DNA of 64,000 nucleotides from Pomphorhynchus laevis (GCA_012934845.2 WNNJ02000464.1:1-64000); one strand, 5' to 3'. Positions 13,301 to 25,521 are shown, counted from the stretch's first letter. The notes: generated from the letters alone by a model not told the origin. Numbers and translations are program-made.

Positions 13301-16300
13301 AAGGTTGGTAGAATTGATATTGGGCGATAAGATGAAGGAAGAGAGGGTTCAAGAGAAGACTTTTTAAGTAGGGGACGAACAATGGACGTTTTTCAAAGAA
13401 CAGGAAATATTCCATTCACTATTGACGAGTTAAAGAGGCTGGTAAGGAAAGGTGTGAAGTCTGTTGACAACAATTTGAGAATTCGAGTAGGGATGGGATC
13501 GGCAGGAGAGGACTTACAAGTTAACGAAATAAGAAGGCAAGATACCTCATCTTCAGATACCGCAAGTAGATAAAAGAGCTCAGGGATACGAACAGACGAG
13601 ATACAATAAATTTGTGGAAGGACGATGATCGAATCGATTAGAGAAACAGTTTTTGAAATTAGGTAATCGGAGAATTGAGAAGAATCAAGAGTGGAGGTGA
13701 CAGAGGAACGAGAAAGTAGAGAATTAAGAGTTTTCTATTTAATGCGAGAGTCATTAGCGGAAGCCAGTTTGCTTCGCCAAAAACTATGTGCCTTAGAATG
13801 CAGAAATTGCCTATGCGAACGACGAAGACCAAAGAATTGGTTACGATAAAAGGATGAATCAAGTTCTGAAGATAGTCTGAGATAACGATGATAAGTTCTG
13901 AAAGAACGACGCAGGAGGCGTTTTGAAGTCACACACTCAGAGTCGAACCATGTTGCAAGATTTTGCCGTGATTGAACAAAAGTTTAAAAGGGAAGAATTT
14001 AATCGAGGATAGAGCAAAATGCATTGTCAAAGAGGGTACATAAGTAATTAGGGATTGGTAGATAGAAGAAGGATACATTAACGGAGAGCGGTTAATATGA
14101 GAGCGAAGAAGGGAAAAGTCGAGGAATTTCCAAGAACGACACGAGATAATTTTCGCAGGAACATTGATTTTTAACAAAGGGAGAGAACATGTAACAAGGA
14201 AGTGGTCGGATAGAGCAGGATCAGATATGCACAATGAAGAAGACAAGGCAAGACGCGTAGGTAGGGCAACAATATCGAGGGTACCGCCAAGAATATGGGT
14301 AGCAGAAGAATAATGAGGAGACATGATTTGAAAATCATGATCGTTAAATGTGGAAATCGTCTTTAAGGTATTGGAATCACGAGGACGGTCTAAGCGAACA
14401 TTTATATCACCTAGTACAACGCAAGGTAAACCGGAGAGGAAGATGAAAGAAAGTAAGTTTGACAGTTCACAGAAAAAAGAGTCAGACGGATGACATGATC
14501 CAGGCCGATAGAATAAGTAGATATTGAGAAACAACGAGCCGGCTTTTACACGGAACCCAAGTAGTTCGTAAGTGAGAGGAACAAATGGCAACGGTAATGA
14601 TTGCAATGGAGACCAATAGTGAGAGAAAGCTATAAGACCACCGTGGTTAATTGATTGATTTGAACTAATAGGTCGTTGACGAGCCTTATCGACCACAGAG
14701 AGATTTAAAGAGCGGCGTTTAAGAGAGTAATCATTATAATCAACGTGCCAAGATTCGGTTAAACACAACATCTAAAGATTTAGGAAGGAAAAGATCATAT
14801 ACTAAATCAACCTTGTTACTAAGAGAGCGGATATTTAAAACGGCTAATTTCCAGGAAGATTTGGGGAGCAGTGGAGTAGAATCAATTAGAGGATACCCCG
14901 GATGATTTACTTGAAGTTTTGTTGGAGGATTTACCTTTAAATCATTTTCAATCGTTGGTCATATATTGGCTGGGTTAGAAAGATTGTTGTTGCCTGTAGA
15001 CGAAACTTCGCCGAGTACTGGTAAGCTCACATTTACTGCGTGGGCTTCCCTACTTGATGAAACCACTATCTTATGTCCTCTAATAAAATATCACTTACTT
15101 GGGTTTGACTTTTTTCGTTCGGATAATTCTTTCCGTAGTCTCTTAAGTTCCTCTTGTTCAAGTTTCGACAAATCAGGGCACAAGTACACCGTATGAAAGA
15201 GAGATGAATTCTTAAGCTTAAACGAAGATTTTAAAGATGATTCCACATGGCTGACGCTAGCTTTTACCTTAACCCACGTAGGGGAGTTAGTATGAAGTGC
15301 AGGGAGTCGATGAAAGTCTAGTTTTTGTCTGACCAAAGGACAACCGATTTCCTCAAAGAGATTTAATATAACTTGTTGCTCGCTTTCAGAAACGGGTAAA
15401 TTACGAACTATCAGATGTGAGGCCCTAGCGCTTTCCCTATCAAGAGAGTTTGCTAATTTAGAAGAAGATTTATCTACCTCTGGTGTGCGTTGAAAAGAAC
15501 AAACAGCATGAGATACCTGCTTATTGATGCAACGGTTGAGGGAGGAGTTGATAGACTCATTTACTATTCTATGTATACGCTCTTTGTTTGTCCAGCAACT
15601 ATTTGAATCATTTGATATTAACTGGCTTTGCTTTGGCTGCACAAAATCCACAAAAGTAATCTTGGGCCAGTAAATCTCTAGAAAGCCTTCTCGGAAGGAT
15701 TACCGTTGAATACACGTTGCAATTATTCGTATGATGATTGCACTGTATGTTATTCGTTGTATTTACTTTAGATTGTAAGAACTTTAATAACCAATACTTT
15801 TTTTAACGTCATTATATTAATATTACGTAAACGAAATGAAGTGTAAGCTACTGAGTAAAGGTGACGATACGAGAACAGCTTAAATATTCTCTTCTCGGTC
15901 TGTACAGATAACAAAGAATGGTGTTGAAGTATTAGGAAGTCTGATCGGAACAGAAGCATTTTTAGAGTCTTGGATTATGAAAAAGTTCAAAGAATGGATT
16001 CAATTAGTCGAAAAATTATCAGAGGTGGGAAAATCGAATACGCATGCTGCCTATTGTGCGTACATGAATGCCTGTCAACACAAATGGAGATCTATTCTAA
16101 AAACGTGCCATTGTGATGGTAAGTGGTTATTTGATCTAGACCGATAGGTATGAGTGAAATTTTTGTCTCAAATTACAGGACAAGATGAAGTGACAGATAT
16201 AATACGTCAAATATCGGCACTGGCTAACTTCATATGAAAACTTCATATGCTAACTTCATATGACGAGTTGGGTATAGTAGTTCCATCATCGCTATATGAA

Positions 16301-19300
16301 GCAGAGTGGAAATCAGCCAGCATAATGTGCACACCATTGGAACCGGGAATGACTGGTATGGAGTTGGAACAAGCACAAAGAGAAATATCGCGGTGTTCGA
16401 AAGTAGATAAAAAATTAAAGAGACACAATGAATTTGTAAATGTTCTATGCGGATGTAGTGATATAGATAAACAAGCATTGCTACATGTCCGGTGTGAGGG
16501 AGCGTCAACATGGTTATCGACCAAGTTAAACGAGGATAGCGCTAATCAACTTACTAAATATGAATTTTCGGATGGAATATGTACTCGGTAAATATGGCCG
16601 CTTATTAACTTACAATAAATTGCTTTCATTTTGCATTAACTCCTTAGAATTAATTTGATAATTAATAATTATCAAATTAATTAATAATTTAGATTAATAA
16701 TCCAAATTATTCTTTTGAATAATTTGTACAAATAATAATATATAATAATATATATACGCTACACAAACATATGGCATAAGATCCAAAAGTATCATTTAGC
16801 AATTGAACAATACATAAAAATAAAATTGAATTATTAGAGAGAATAATTTTTTAACTGAGTACTTTAATTACAAAGATTTTTTAATTAAAAACGATTTTTA
16901 TTTACTTACAACTTTGTACTCAAATAATTTCTGTATCTAAGAAATTTTTCAAATTCCACTTTTATTTTTTAAACAAATTGATATTAGAGTTCCTCAGTTT
17001 CTTATGGTGGCCTCTATTCCTTATTTGAATGCATCGTCTGTTATTTATTATTCAATTCATAACAATTGACTTTTATTTTAAATGTCAATTTATAAATTTT
17101 AACTTGATATAAATATAAATTATATAAGATCTTATATAATTATTTATTATTTGTCATTTTTTTATTTGTATTAAGTATAAAATACCTATACTCAGTTATC
17201 TGATCTGATTTGTTCTCTTATAAATATGAAAACAAACAAGTTTTCGCGATTCAAATTTTAACTTTTTCTCTTTCATAATCTTTCTTATATATTTGTTAGT
17301 TTTGATGAAAGGATATTTCTTTACATTTTACAAGTTGGCTTTCAATTTTAGTATCATTATCAATCACTTGGAGAGTATCAGCTCGATAAACTTGAAGAAG
17401 AAATGAAGTACCCATTAACTGCTGTAATTAGTTTGGAAAAGTGATTGATTTGTGGTAATAAATTAACGAGTTTTAGGAAAAGTATAAATTGGTCCATGAG
17501 CCTACAGAATTTTTATTTAAAACATTACGTAACGATCTTCCTGATCTCGTCGTAAGTAACGATTTGTTCAATTATAGACGATGAATTGCAGTTAAAGCAT
17601 CCCTTAGTCAAACAGCACATCTAGCACTATTTAGATTAATCTCTTCAAATGATATAAATTAATATTTATACAAATTTTCGATTGCGTGTTTAAGTTAATA
17701 TTTGCATGGAATGATCACATTATCCAAATATAATATTTGCACAATAATTGTTTAAAACTTCGGGTCAAAGATGTAATTCGTGAATTTTCAAGATAGGGGA
17801 TATTAATGTAAGAAAAATATTTTATTGTGCGAAGTTGAAAAGTAAGGGTAAGTAAACAGAAAAGTATACTTTAGGAGACATTTGGTCTATGAAGATCGGA
17901 TAAGTGTTTGGAAACGTTTTTGAAACGTCGAAGGCACAGAAGAATCGAAAGCACATTGGTGTTGATAATGCATTGTAGTGGCATTAGAGTGATTTTTCCT
18001 GAGTTGGCAAACAAGATAAGGCAGTAATATAACTTAGGGAAGAGCAAAGATATGAGTATTGAAGGTGTGAAAGTCAAGTGCTCTGAGAATACGTGGAAAG
18101 TCAAGGAACGGTAAATTGCATGTCAAACTTTTGTCCAACAAAAGGAGTGAGAGAAAGTTGGTTTAATGGAAATCTAGAATAAGTTGTCAACGAATGGATG
18201 TGGTATGTAATTAAAACGTTACAGTAGCGAAAAAGGAAGTGGGATGAATACTGATTATTGTTGAACCCATACTGAACAATCAATGAATGTGCTACCAGTA
18301 GTAGCTACTGTGAACTGCTAAAATTCGATTTGACAGATATGAGCCAATATAGAATTATATTATAGAATCGGAAAAATCATGTCTAAGAAAATTGAGTGGT
18401 CCACAATATTATAACAGTGCATAGATTGTTGTCACGAGCAAGCAATTGAAAACTTTCGGGCATGTAATTCGGTTGAGTAACATGGATTAAAAGAAAAGTG
18501 AAATAATGGATACAAGTTTGAAGACAGTATAGAAGCATTTATTTGATTATGTACAATACGTTCAGGAAGCTTGGATATGGTTGAAAGAGAATATAGGACG
18601 GTATGAAATAATAAAAGTTCGTTTTATTGTGTGTTTGTTGACTGCAAACAACCTTGAGTCTTAAGGCCTTTTTAATATAGTATAATTAATAATAATTATA
18701 TAATTATAGCTAGTAATTAGTAATACATAATTATTAATTAATTATTATTAATAATTAATTATTTTCTAATTATCATAATTAGAAAATAATACTGCTATAT
18801 TAAATTGAATTTTAAATTAAACTGTTTGAGCTCTAAATATATTTTTGATTATGCCAAAGTTTCACGATTATAAATGCATTATGTATTAGTAACGCATAAT
18901 TCAGTTAATTTATATCTGATACATTCTAATAATTGAAATAGATGCTGCAGATTCACTTTAAGTTATGTGTTGAATTTGAATGCAAGAGCGCAGTGATTGT
19001 TGCATTCATTTTACAATTATAACACCCTTAAAAGCTAAACGTCTAAATTAAAAGAAGAATTTACTGAGAATTTAGTTCGAAATTTTATAAACAATTCTAC
19101 CCGATTTTTAGCGTATTTTTACGTTAAAATATTAAGTGTATTTTATAGATATGGAGTTGTTTTGTCCTGTCTAACTGTTCGTATATTACCATATCTCTTT
19201 GATTACAAAAAGGCAAATCTGTTAGAATTGTTTGGGCCAACTTGCTACCAGTTTTGTCGTCAAAATTGTCGAGCTGATACCATAATGATGGCTAATTTTG

Positions 19301-22300
19301 GTAGTTATGAAGAATGGTCTCATTCACCGAAATCGAGGCAAACTAGCGCGACGTTGGACATTATTCGCTATAAGGTGTTGTGTATTTTTATTATGTCTAT
19401 TTAAACGTTTTTATAGATGACAATGTCTCATGCTACGACTTCCATTATTCTGCTTCTATTAAAGTACTTTAAAGTCAACCATATTTGTCAGGTAAATTTA
19501 AGTGTTGTCCTTACGCAGGTATTAAGCTGTTAACTTATAGTTCGAATTGCTTCGTAATCATCTTATCAGCAATAAAGGAACTGAATTGTTTATTGCTTAT
19601 TTTGAACATTCGCCAGCAGCACTTAGTGCGCAATTGTAAGTATTCTTACCAATCATTTATTTAATCACAAACGTTTTAAGCAGCGGCTTTTTATAATTTA
19701 TTATATTTATAAATATATTTAGACTTTAGTCTTTCGGTCGGTATTCTCGACAAAATCTAGATACATTAAAAGTAAAAACATAGTTCCTTAAAATCTGATA
19801 CCGATTGTATTTTTCTGTTTTAAGATTATCTTCTTTTTTCTAACATATTTTTTAGATATGCTAAATATATGTTTTAACAACATATTTTTTGCATGAGCAA
19901 TCATGCATACCATATAATATAAAATATAATACATTAAATAATGAAATTTTAAGAATTGCAACAATATGTAACGATATTGACTTCAAAATCATTTAAATAA
20001 TTTAATTGGTATATAATATAATAATATAATATTTATAATATAATATAAATAAATCTAAACTATTTTTAAGATATTAAATATATGTTCCGATATATTGATA
20101 ATACATCGTCTGTATGTGTATTTAATTCTAATAATTTTTATTCAATTAGTGAACAAATTTATCCAGAAAGCCTTATTCTTAACAAAACCAATATTAATGA
20201 TAAAGAAGGTGTATATCTAGATATGAACATTAAATTAACATCAATTAAAACTACTTTTAATTTATATCGTAAAGATGACATATTTAAATTTACAAGAAAC
20301 ATATTTTTGCATGAGTATTCATGCATACCATATAATATAAAATATAATACATTAAATAATGAAATTTTAAGAATTGCAACAATATGTAATGATATTGGTT
20401 TTCTTCAAAATCATTTAAATAATTTAATAGATACATATTTTAAACTAGGTTACTATAAAAATAACCTCAAGCAGAAGATATTTAAATATATAATTATTGT
20501 AATTAAATATATATTGTATTAGAATAAGACATTAGATAATCGAATTTTATCATAGGAAATACGAAATTAGCAGGTGTTTGGCCCCGCTGCTATGTTGGGT
20601 CGATAAATAGGTGCCGGAATATGATAAAATAGCAGTTCCTCCAGCTGACCTCCGATCTTTATTATGATACATCGTCTGATATTTATTGGTCATTCATAAA
20701 AATTGTCTTTTATTTTAAATTTCAATTTTTCATTTTAACTTGATATAAATTTAAATTCTATATTATCTTGCATAATTATTTTTTATATATTTTTTATCTT
20801 CATAGCAAATTATCGACGCAGATATAAATTAGATATCTAATTATATAGTATTTTGCATTATACCTATTATTTTGTATTAGCTTTACTAGGGTATTATTAA
20901 TAAATAATAAATCATATTATTTAAATAATATAAGTATATATAAATTATTATAATTGTATTATATAATTTAATTATTATATAATATAATAAAGTATTAAAT
21001 TATATAAAATCTTTTATGAAACTATTAAATTATAAAATATAATATTTATTGTTAATTAATTATTTTCTATTTAATTATTTTATTTATCATTATCATTATG
21101 TTTAATTTATAAAAATTTAATATACATAGACTCAGTTACTTGATCTGATTAAAGCTTTTATTGTGACTATTATCTCTAACAAGAGCAATTTGGGTTCAGT
21201 AACGATTCACAATCCACAAATAGCGTTTTTCGTAAATACAGAATTACTATCAGATTAAGTTAATAATTATATGCCTAAATCATAATCAGCAATTAACAAA
21301 TTTAATTTCACCATAATCTTTAAGGTATCAATTGTTTAATTTTACAAGCAATAGTTTATATATTTAAATTACTTTGTTAAGTAAAATAGATATATAATAG
21401 TATGTGATATTATGATATAGTATGTCTCTTAATTATCTTAAGAATATATTATTTGCCATTATATTATATTTTTATTATATATCATATTAAATATTTTTAT
21501 ATAAAAATATATAATATTTTTATGATATTATATAATATAGTATGTTATGTTTTTTATCTTAATGTTATATTATTTTCCCTAATATTATATTTTGATGATA
21601 TAATATTATAATTATTTTTATTTAAAAATAGTATACTTTTATAAAATATAATATATTTTTAATATCCTTATAATTTTATTTCTTTATAAAAATCTAAATA
21701 TTAATAATTAAATAATTTTATTAATTTTGCATTAATTCTTTAATTTTATTCTTTAACAATCTTTGTTTAATAATTTTAAATTTTTGTAATAATTTGTGAT
21801 CAGGGGTTTATTACATAAAATGTTATATGAGGGGTATAATTATTATAATTATATCTATAATGATATATATTTTTAGAATTGAATCGGTTTGTCCATTAGA
21901 TTTCTTCTTACAATATTTGTATATTATTTTATAAATAACGGTTTTCATTAAAATTAGATTACTGTTTAAACAGGTTGTTATTTTATTATTCATATTTGTT
22001 TGACTCATATCATCATAATTAAATCTCTTGATACAAATGGTCTTTTCCGCGTTTCTTTCAAAGTCTTTTGGTTTAGTTCTACAAGGATTTCACAATTGCA
22101 TGACGATGATCGATCATCTCTAGATGTATCCAATGTCTGTTAAAATTGTTATTAAATTTGATATTACTTTTTAATTTTTTAGCAGACGACAATTAGCTTG
22201 AATCCATTTATTATAATGACGGCTATTAATGTAGCTAGAATATTGAATAAAATATGTAAAAACGATAATAAGCTATCTCAGTTGGTACGATATCGTTACT

Positions 22301-24894
22301 TTTGAATTTTTAATTCCAAAATTTTACTCTTTAGCACTGGATTTATTATATCTTAAGTGTAGTCTTTAATTTGGCGTGATTAAAACCCTGGTAGTCCAAA
22401 TGTATTTTAAGAGTTTACATTTAAAAGTGCTTCGTCTTATAGTCTGACTGCGTTTTGAAGGATACATGTTTTTATCACGTTATTAATTTATTAAAATCGT
22501 ATTATACTTTAATTATTTCCCTGTAACATAATGCATTTTCTAAATGGAAAATATATTTTGTGGGCATATATTGTTTCTGGAATGCTTTCTCACAAAAAAT
22601 ACATTGGCAGAATATCAGTGCGTAAAGACTTTGATTTTTACGACGGTACAGAGTTACAAAAGAATTCATTTTCTTACCTTATAAAATAAGTTAATTATAT
22701 AATATTTTTTAGGTTGGGCTATAATTGCGGGTTGAGCAACTTACAAATGGTCAGGCTACTAAGATTTACCGTCAGGCTACTTATTACCATCAGCTGAAAT
22801 ATTGAAATATACATTTAATATTTATGAATATTCATAAATAAATATTTATAAATAAACATCGAATTTTGATTTTATTTTATTTATAAATAAACATCTACTT
22901 GTTCATTTATGCTACTTTTTCTACTTGTTCATCAATCATTTATGGTGCATAAATGATTGCCATGGACACGCAGTTCTCACTTTTCATAGCGAGAACTGCG
23001 TATCCGGTAAAGGTATTTTGCTCAAACAACTTTATTGCCATCATTTAGCTATATGTTGCATTTTCAAACTTTGTTTAAATAGTGAACATCGAAGTGACAT
23101 AACAAATCGTCATTTTTAATTAGATTTCATTTCGTGCCAATTGGAAAATGGGACTTTTAGAACCAATGATCAATAAAAGTTATCATTTTTTAATGTGATG
23201 TCAATAAGGTATTACGTAAATCAAAAAATAATTTATCGCAACAATCAGTGTTGCCAGATTTTGGTTATTATTATGATAACAAGTTCCCAGCTTTATATGC
23301 CAACAGTAGGAGTTTGCAAATTTAGAACAATGATCAATAGAATTCCTGATATCTCTTTAATTTGACGGGGATTATATTTTGTTTAAATCAAAAAATAATT
23401 TATCATAACAATTTATTTTTTAATTTTGTTACTCTTTTTAAATAGTTGTATTGATGAGGAGGAGCTTCGAATTTTAATTTCCAAAGAGGGGTTTCGACTA
23501 TTGCTGTTGAGGGAAAATTTTTCACTTTTCAACGATTCTAGGCTACTAAAAACGATTGTTACTTGGCAACACTGATTCTTGCAATATGAATTGTATAATT
23601 TCAATCACAAACGATCTTTATAGATTTTATATTACAATTTTGTGAATGTGCGTAACGAAATATATTTGACGAAATATATACATTGTCTGTCAATTTCACA
23701 GTTATATTCTTTGTTTAGAAAAGACTGATTTTATTAAATGTTAAAAATTATTAATGTTATTTTAATTTTCTTGTTATAAAATCTAATTGGCTAAATTATC
23801 ATCTAACAATTTAGCACAAGTTAATATTCAAATATCCGTTATTTTTGTAGGTATTGAATGATACCGCTGTTGCTGAAAACTTTAAACAATGGGTTCAATT
23901 GCCATGCATCAAGCTAAGATACTACTTGTTAAAGCTTTTAAAAATCCAAAGCAGATTACTAGGAAGAAATTGGAGACGTGCAAATACATCTTTATTTGCA
24001 GCTATTTACCGAACAGTAAGACATCGCTTCAATGATGATTGGGCATGTGGTAATGGTAAATTTACTTGTTTTAATATCTAAGATTAATGTGTGCATTCAA
24101 GGAATAAGCGCTTACCATTAATAACTCATTTACTTTTGTTTAATTCAATTTATTAACATATCAAATGTTCGAGTGAAATAATCGATTCGAATATTCGATT
24201 AGCGAACTTCTAATAAGCGTTCATATATTGTATAGTTATACAAATTGCTTATGATTACTTTAGATTATAAATATTTCAGGTTAAATGTAACATTTATACT
24301 TTAGATTATAATCTGAAGATAATTACATGAAGATGTAATTATCATGAAGATTGTAACTTTACTTTTTGTAAAGTTACATAATTTCTTACAATACGTAATT
24401 TATCGTAATATATAAATAAATTATATAAAAAAATTTTATTATTAAAATTTTAAGGACAACATAGTATGTAAAATGTTGTTTAGTTAACCTCATTTTATTA
24501 AATTGTATTGAATATTGATGTGAATTATAATTTATATTAACAATATACTATTGTTTAATTTCATATTTAATAGCAACCAAATCTATAGGCAATGTTTTTA
24601 GCGTGTGATCAATCGCTGGAGCATTGTTTGAATATTAATCTACGAATTAAATTACAAGAGGCGATTGCAAAAGAAATACGTTTGAAGACCTTAAGTCAAC
24701 GATTTATTGATTTGCGATACAATAGCAACGAGTTGGATACATCTTCATATCAAGATGATAACTTTAACAATAATGCTGAGCTTCCTTGTTGGTTTAAAGA
24801 CAACATAGACCTTTGGGTTGAGGATGAAGTTATTAATAATTCTATTGATTGGGACGCATTAATTAAGGCTGACTCTCATTCTTACTTAGTATGA
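1360..24894 (+). CDS. STRIP1: STRIP (striatin-interacting protein, FAM40) gene, 5' end outside window
   Basis: Scaffold of the STRIPAK complex, which joins PP2A and GCKIII kinases through striatin. Sixteen exons read by GT-AG and phase: 1360-1556, 1601-1642, 3283-3368, 6396-6500, 6562-6728, 9126-9160, 9216-9345, 17352-17423, 17477-17551, 19149-19374, 19417-19491, 19541-19635, 22077-22134, 22183-22284, 23851-24055, 24602-24894. They give about 650 residues. Matches to human STRIP1, from memory, are collinear: GNCSSSTQI near the start, RLPWKMKV, GLPDPV, LLLLKYFKVNH, ARILNKI, RHRFNDDWACGN and, near the end, DLWVEDEV. About 130 N-terminal residues would lie left of the window. All junction phases agree except 17551/19149, where a small exon or another splice site is missing. 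The exon at 3283-3368 has a weak donor and is the least certain. The protein is far more diverged than usual for STRIP. Confidence 0.85.
2280..2950 (-). mobile_element. Penelope-like element, 5'-truncated copy
   Basis: On the minus strand the RT C-terminus (HEHSCIPYNIKYN, ICNDIGFLQNHLNN) is followed by the 3' block at 2500-2370. It lies in the STRIP intron 1643-3282, directly beside the tail of another copy in the same orientation (2952-3115), so the two pieces are head-to-tail. Confidence 0.75.
2952..3115 (-). mobile_element. Penelope-like element, 3' tail only
   Basis: Begins at the family's terminal sequence (reverse complement of ACGTAGACTCAGTTAGCTGG) and continues into its AT-rich tail. 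No coding sequence. It abuts the truncated 5' side of the copy at 2280-2950. Confidence 0.7.
3637..3833 (+). repeat. foldback repeat family A, partial copy
   Basis: Contains the family motifs TTGAAATTTTGATGACTATT, ACTTTAATCCTATCTA, TACATTTCAGTATTGGTGG and CTGATCCAATACCTAC. TATTGG (3743-3748) pairs with CCAATA (3770-3775) around CATCAGCTACTG. Related copies lie at 4129, 5862, 52946, 54066 and 61672. Confidence 0.75.
4090..4230 (+). repeat. foldback repeat family A, terminal fragment
   Basis: Holds the family's outer flank (GTTGATATATCTGTGCA) and both ends, GAAATTTTGATGACTATT near 4131 and its inverse near 4205, with an AT-rich middle. It looks like a copy that lost its centre. Confidence 0.6.
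4440..4520 (+). mobile_element. LINE 3' end with (AATC)n tail
   Basis: About 80 bases matching the 3' end of the LINE copy at 4743-5395, including GTTCACTTTTATTTAATAA, and ending in AATCAATCAATC. A heavily 5'-truncated insertion of the same family. Confidence 0.7.
4743..5395 (+). mobile_element. CR1/Jockey-like LINE, 3' fragment
   Basis: The reading frame has the RT C-terminal pattern SPTQLEVVYIAFVRSLLVYG followed by YPVFCN and, after one stop, KLARNIE, LKAPRIEKF and SSFLF. The element ends at GTTCACTTTTATTTAATAA plus AATCAATCAATT. No RT catalytic core; dead on arrival by 5' truncation. Confidence 0.75.
5397..5508. repeat. direct repeat, left unit
   Basis: About 112 bases, starting GTTAAAGATTAAGAATAA and ending TATATGAATATATA, recur at 6061-6172 with few changes. 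The two units flank the SINE and foldback cluster at 5509-6060, so the cluster either inserted with a large duplication or the locus was duplicated. Confidence 0.75.
5525..5620 (-). mobile_element. tRNA-derived SINE head
   Basis: On the minus strand an A-box-like CAGCCTAGTGG is followed about 30 bases later by a B-box-like GAGTTCAAATCC, the internal Pol III promoter layout of tRNAs and tRNA-derived SINEs. The anticodon and acceptor arms do not fold well, so this is not a working tRNA gene. Confidence 0.6.
5812..6041. repeat. foldback with about 42-bp inverted ends
   Basis: CACAGGTATTGATCTTATTT...CAGCAGGATGCTAC (5816-5852) recurs inverted as GTAGCGTCCTGCTGTGTCAA...AATACCTGTG (5998-6040). The arms enclose a family A hairpin (5862-5893) and a SINE head. 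Probably a composite mobile unit. Confidence 0.6.
5930..6000 (-). mobile_element. second tRNA-derived SINE head, degraded
   Basis: Shares GATGTAGCGTTGAATC and ACGTCCTGAGTTCAAA with the copy at 5525-5620, in the same orientation. The A box is more decayed. Confidence 0.55.
6061..6172. repeat. direct repeat, right unit
   Basis: Second copy of the unit at 5397-5508, offset 664 bases, same orientation. Confidence 0.75.
7320..8590 (-). mobile_element. Penelope-like element, rearranged copy
   Basis: From 8112 down to 7490 the minus strand carries the RT C-terminus and the 3' block. 8380-8590 carries an RT N-terminal piece joined out of order to the YIDD region. 8113-8330 between them is not PLE sequence. 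The copy is scrambled as well as broken. Confidence 0.75.
8672..8830 (-). mobile_element. Penelope-like element, 3' tail
   Basis: Starts with GATCAGCTAACTGAGCCTACG, the reverse of the family end, and runs into the AT-rich tail. The piece at 8600-8670 resembles part of the 3' block. Confidence 0.65.
9935..12995 (-). mobile_element. RLE-type LINE, long decayed copy in STRIP intron
   Basis: In transcript order: start MPRGKPATSP with a cysteine cluster (CCNCNGQG, CKGCRC, CVDC) near 12930; VIHWKPNL; the RT region with CRLVALEKK, IRPIGIADVARR and TQLCAA; IEVLGSPMG; a thumb-like region; and the end YHEHRKRAKYEERT near 10190. It matches the copy at 45672-52753 along its length, so it is near full length. 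Several frameshifts and stops split it into at least six frames. It lies antisense to STRIP, and its 5' end cuts into the LINE at 12996-15700. Confidence 0.85.
12996..15700 (-). mobile_element. CR1-like LINE with ORF1 and APE endonuclease, 3'-cut
   Basis: ORF1 remnant at 15651-15091 (LIVRNLPVSESEQ, VYLCPDLSKLEQEELKRLRK). The APE endonuclease begins near 14880 (LNIRSLSNKVDLV), then LCLTESWH, FYRPGS, GDINVRLD and SDHF to about 13930. The RT starts about 13700 (AGPDGIP, YRPISILPTLSKILE, SLDLSSAFD, VDHEILL) and stops at 12996, where the RLE-type LINE begins. The rest of the RT was not found on the far side, so this is truncation or loss rather than a clean nest. Confidence 0.8.
15908..16600 (+). 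mobile_element. RLE-type LINE fragment with an intron-like gap
   Basis: Encodes NGVEVLGSLIGTEAF, HAAYCAYMNACQHKW, then after 16119-16178 SDIDKQALL, GASTWLS and YEFSDGICTR, matching the RT thumb to C-terminal region of the RLE LINE. Reading is broken near 16235 by a short triplicated segment (AACTTCATATG). It lies in the sense of STRIP, inside intron 9346-17351. Confidence 0.75.
17035..17215 (+). mobile_element. Penelope-like element, 3' tail
   Basis: From GCATCGTCTGTTATTTATT to ATACTCAGTTATCTGATCTG, the last 180 bases of the family. No coding part. Confidence 0.7.
17850..18600 (-). mobile_element. CR1-like LINE fragment, old
   Basis: Less AT-rich than the surrounding intron. The minus strand encodes LLFPKLYYCLILFANSG and LRRFKNVSKHLSDLHR, the DYC...LHWL pattern of CR1-like RT C-termini, with a similar fragment at 27590-28070. 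Flanking sequence gives no clear ends. Confidence 0.5.
19860..21150 (+). mobile_element. Penelope-like element with RT C-terminal frame
   Basis: An open frame at 20082-20522 begins in the catalytic box region (FRYID) and reads IYPESLILNKTNIND, VYLDMNIKLT, KDDIFKFTRNIFLHEYS and TYFKLGYYKN. The 3' block follows at 20545-20670 and the tail ends near 21150. A short partial duplicate of the RT end precedes it at 19880-20010. In this copy the outer stem is TATCATA (20548-20554) with TATGATA (20663-20669). Confidence 0.8.
21151..22076. other. AT-rich intron, nothing recognised
   Basis: Very AT-rich sequence up to the STRIP exon at 22077. The small minus-strand frame near 21823-22008 looks like chance in low-complexity sequence. 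Confidence 0.4.
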
Positions 24895-25521
24895 CAAGTA
24901 TTAATTGTGATTCTTCTGTTTATCAAGTAAATCAATCCTGCCTTAATTATTATATGACAGTGATGATTTTGATAACTGATATTATGCTGTTCAGATGTAT
25001 GAAGAACAATATAAACGAAATTTTCTTTATACTTGTTTTGGTTTATTTTGTCGATCTCTTGTTTGTCATTCAACATTACACATTACTATTGTATTAATTA
25101 ATATTTGCTATGAATTTTCTTGTTCTTTATTGCCATAATACAAATTTCAATAGCAAATTTTTCATTTTTATATATTTCTGTACATATTAATTATTTGTAA
25201 TTTATCGAACATATCGTTTCGAATGTTCGATCGAAGTACTCAATTCGTATATTCGATTTCTTTATTATTCGAATCGAAATGATACTGTTTCTTATATTTT
25301 ACTTTTAAATTTTTATGTTTTTATCTATTATTTTAGTTCACATTCGGATGTATTTTATATGAATCAGAATTAGGTATACCCATATATATTTGGAATAAAA
25401 TATTTAGTAATTGATAACAACTTATAAATTATCGATAGCATTTTTAAAATGTTAAGTGTAAACAGTATCATTCAATTAAGAGTAATTGAATATGTTTTAA
25501 AAGTAATTGAAACATTTCAGT
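24895..25521. other. spacer between convergent STRIP and AK8-like stops
   Basis: Both transcripts must end here or overlap. AATAAA at 25394-25399 could serve STRIP. A plus-strand frame (24891-25097) overlaps the STRIP stop and resembles nothing. Confidence 0.5.

Noticed and set aside
9935-15700. LINE at 9935-12995 nested cleanly inside the CR1-like LINE
   Set aside because: The CR1 RT does not resume below 9935 and no matching target duplication was seen.
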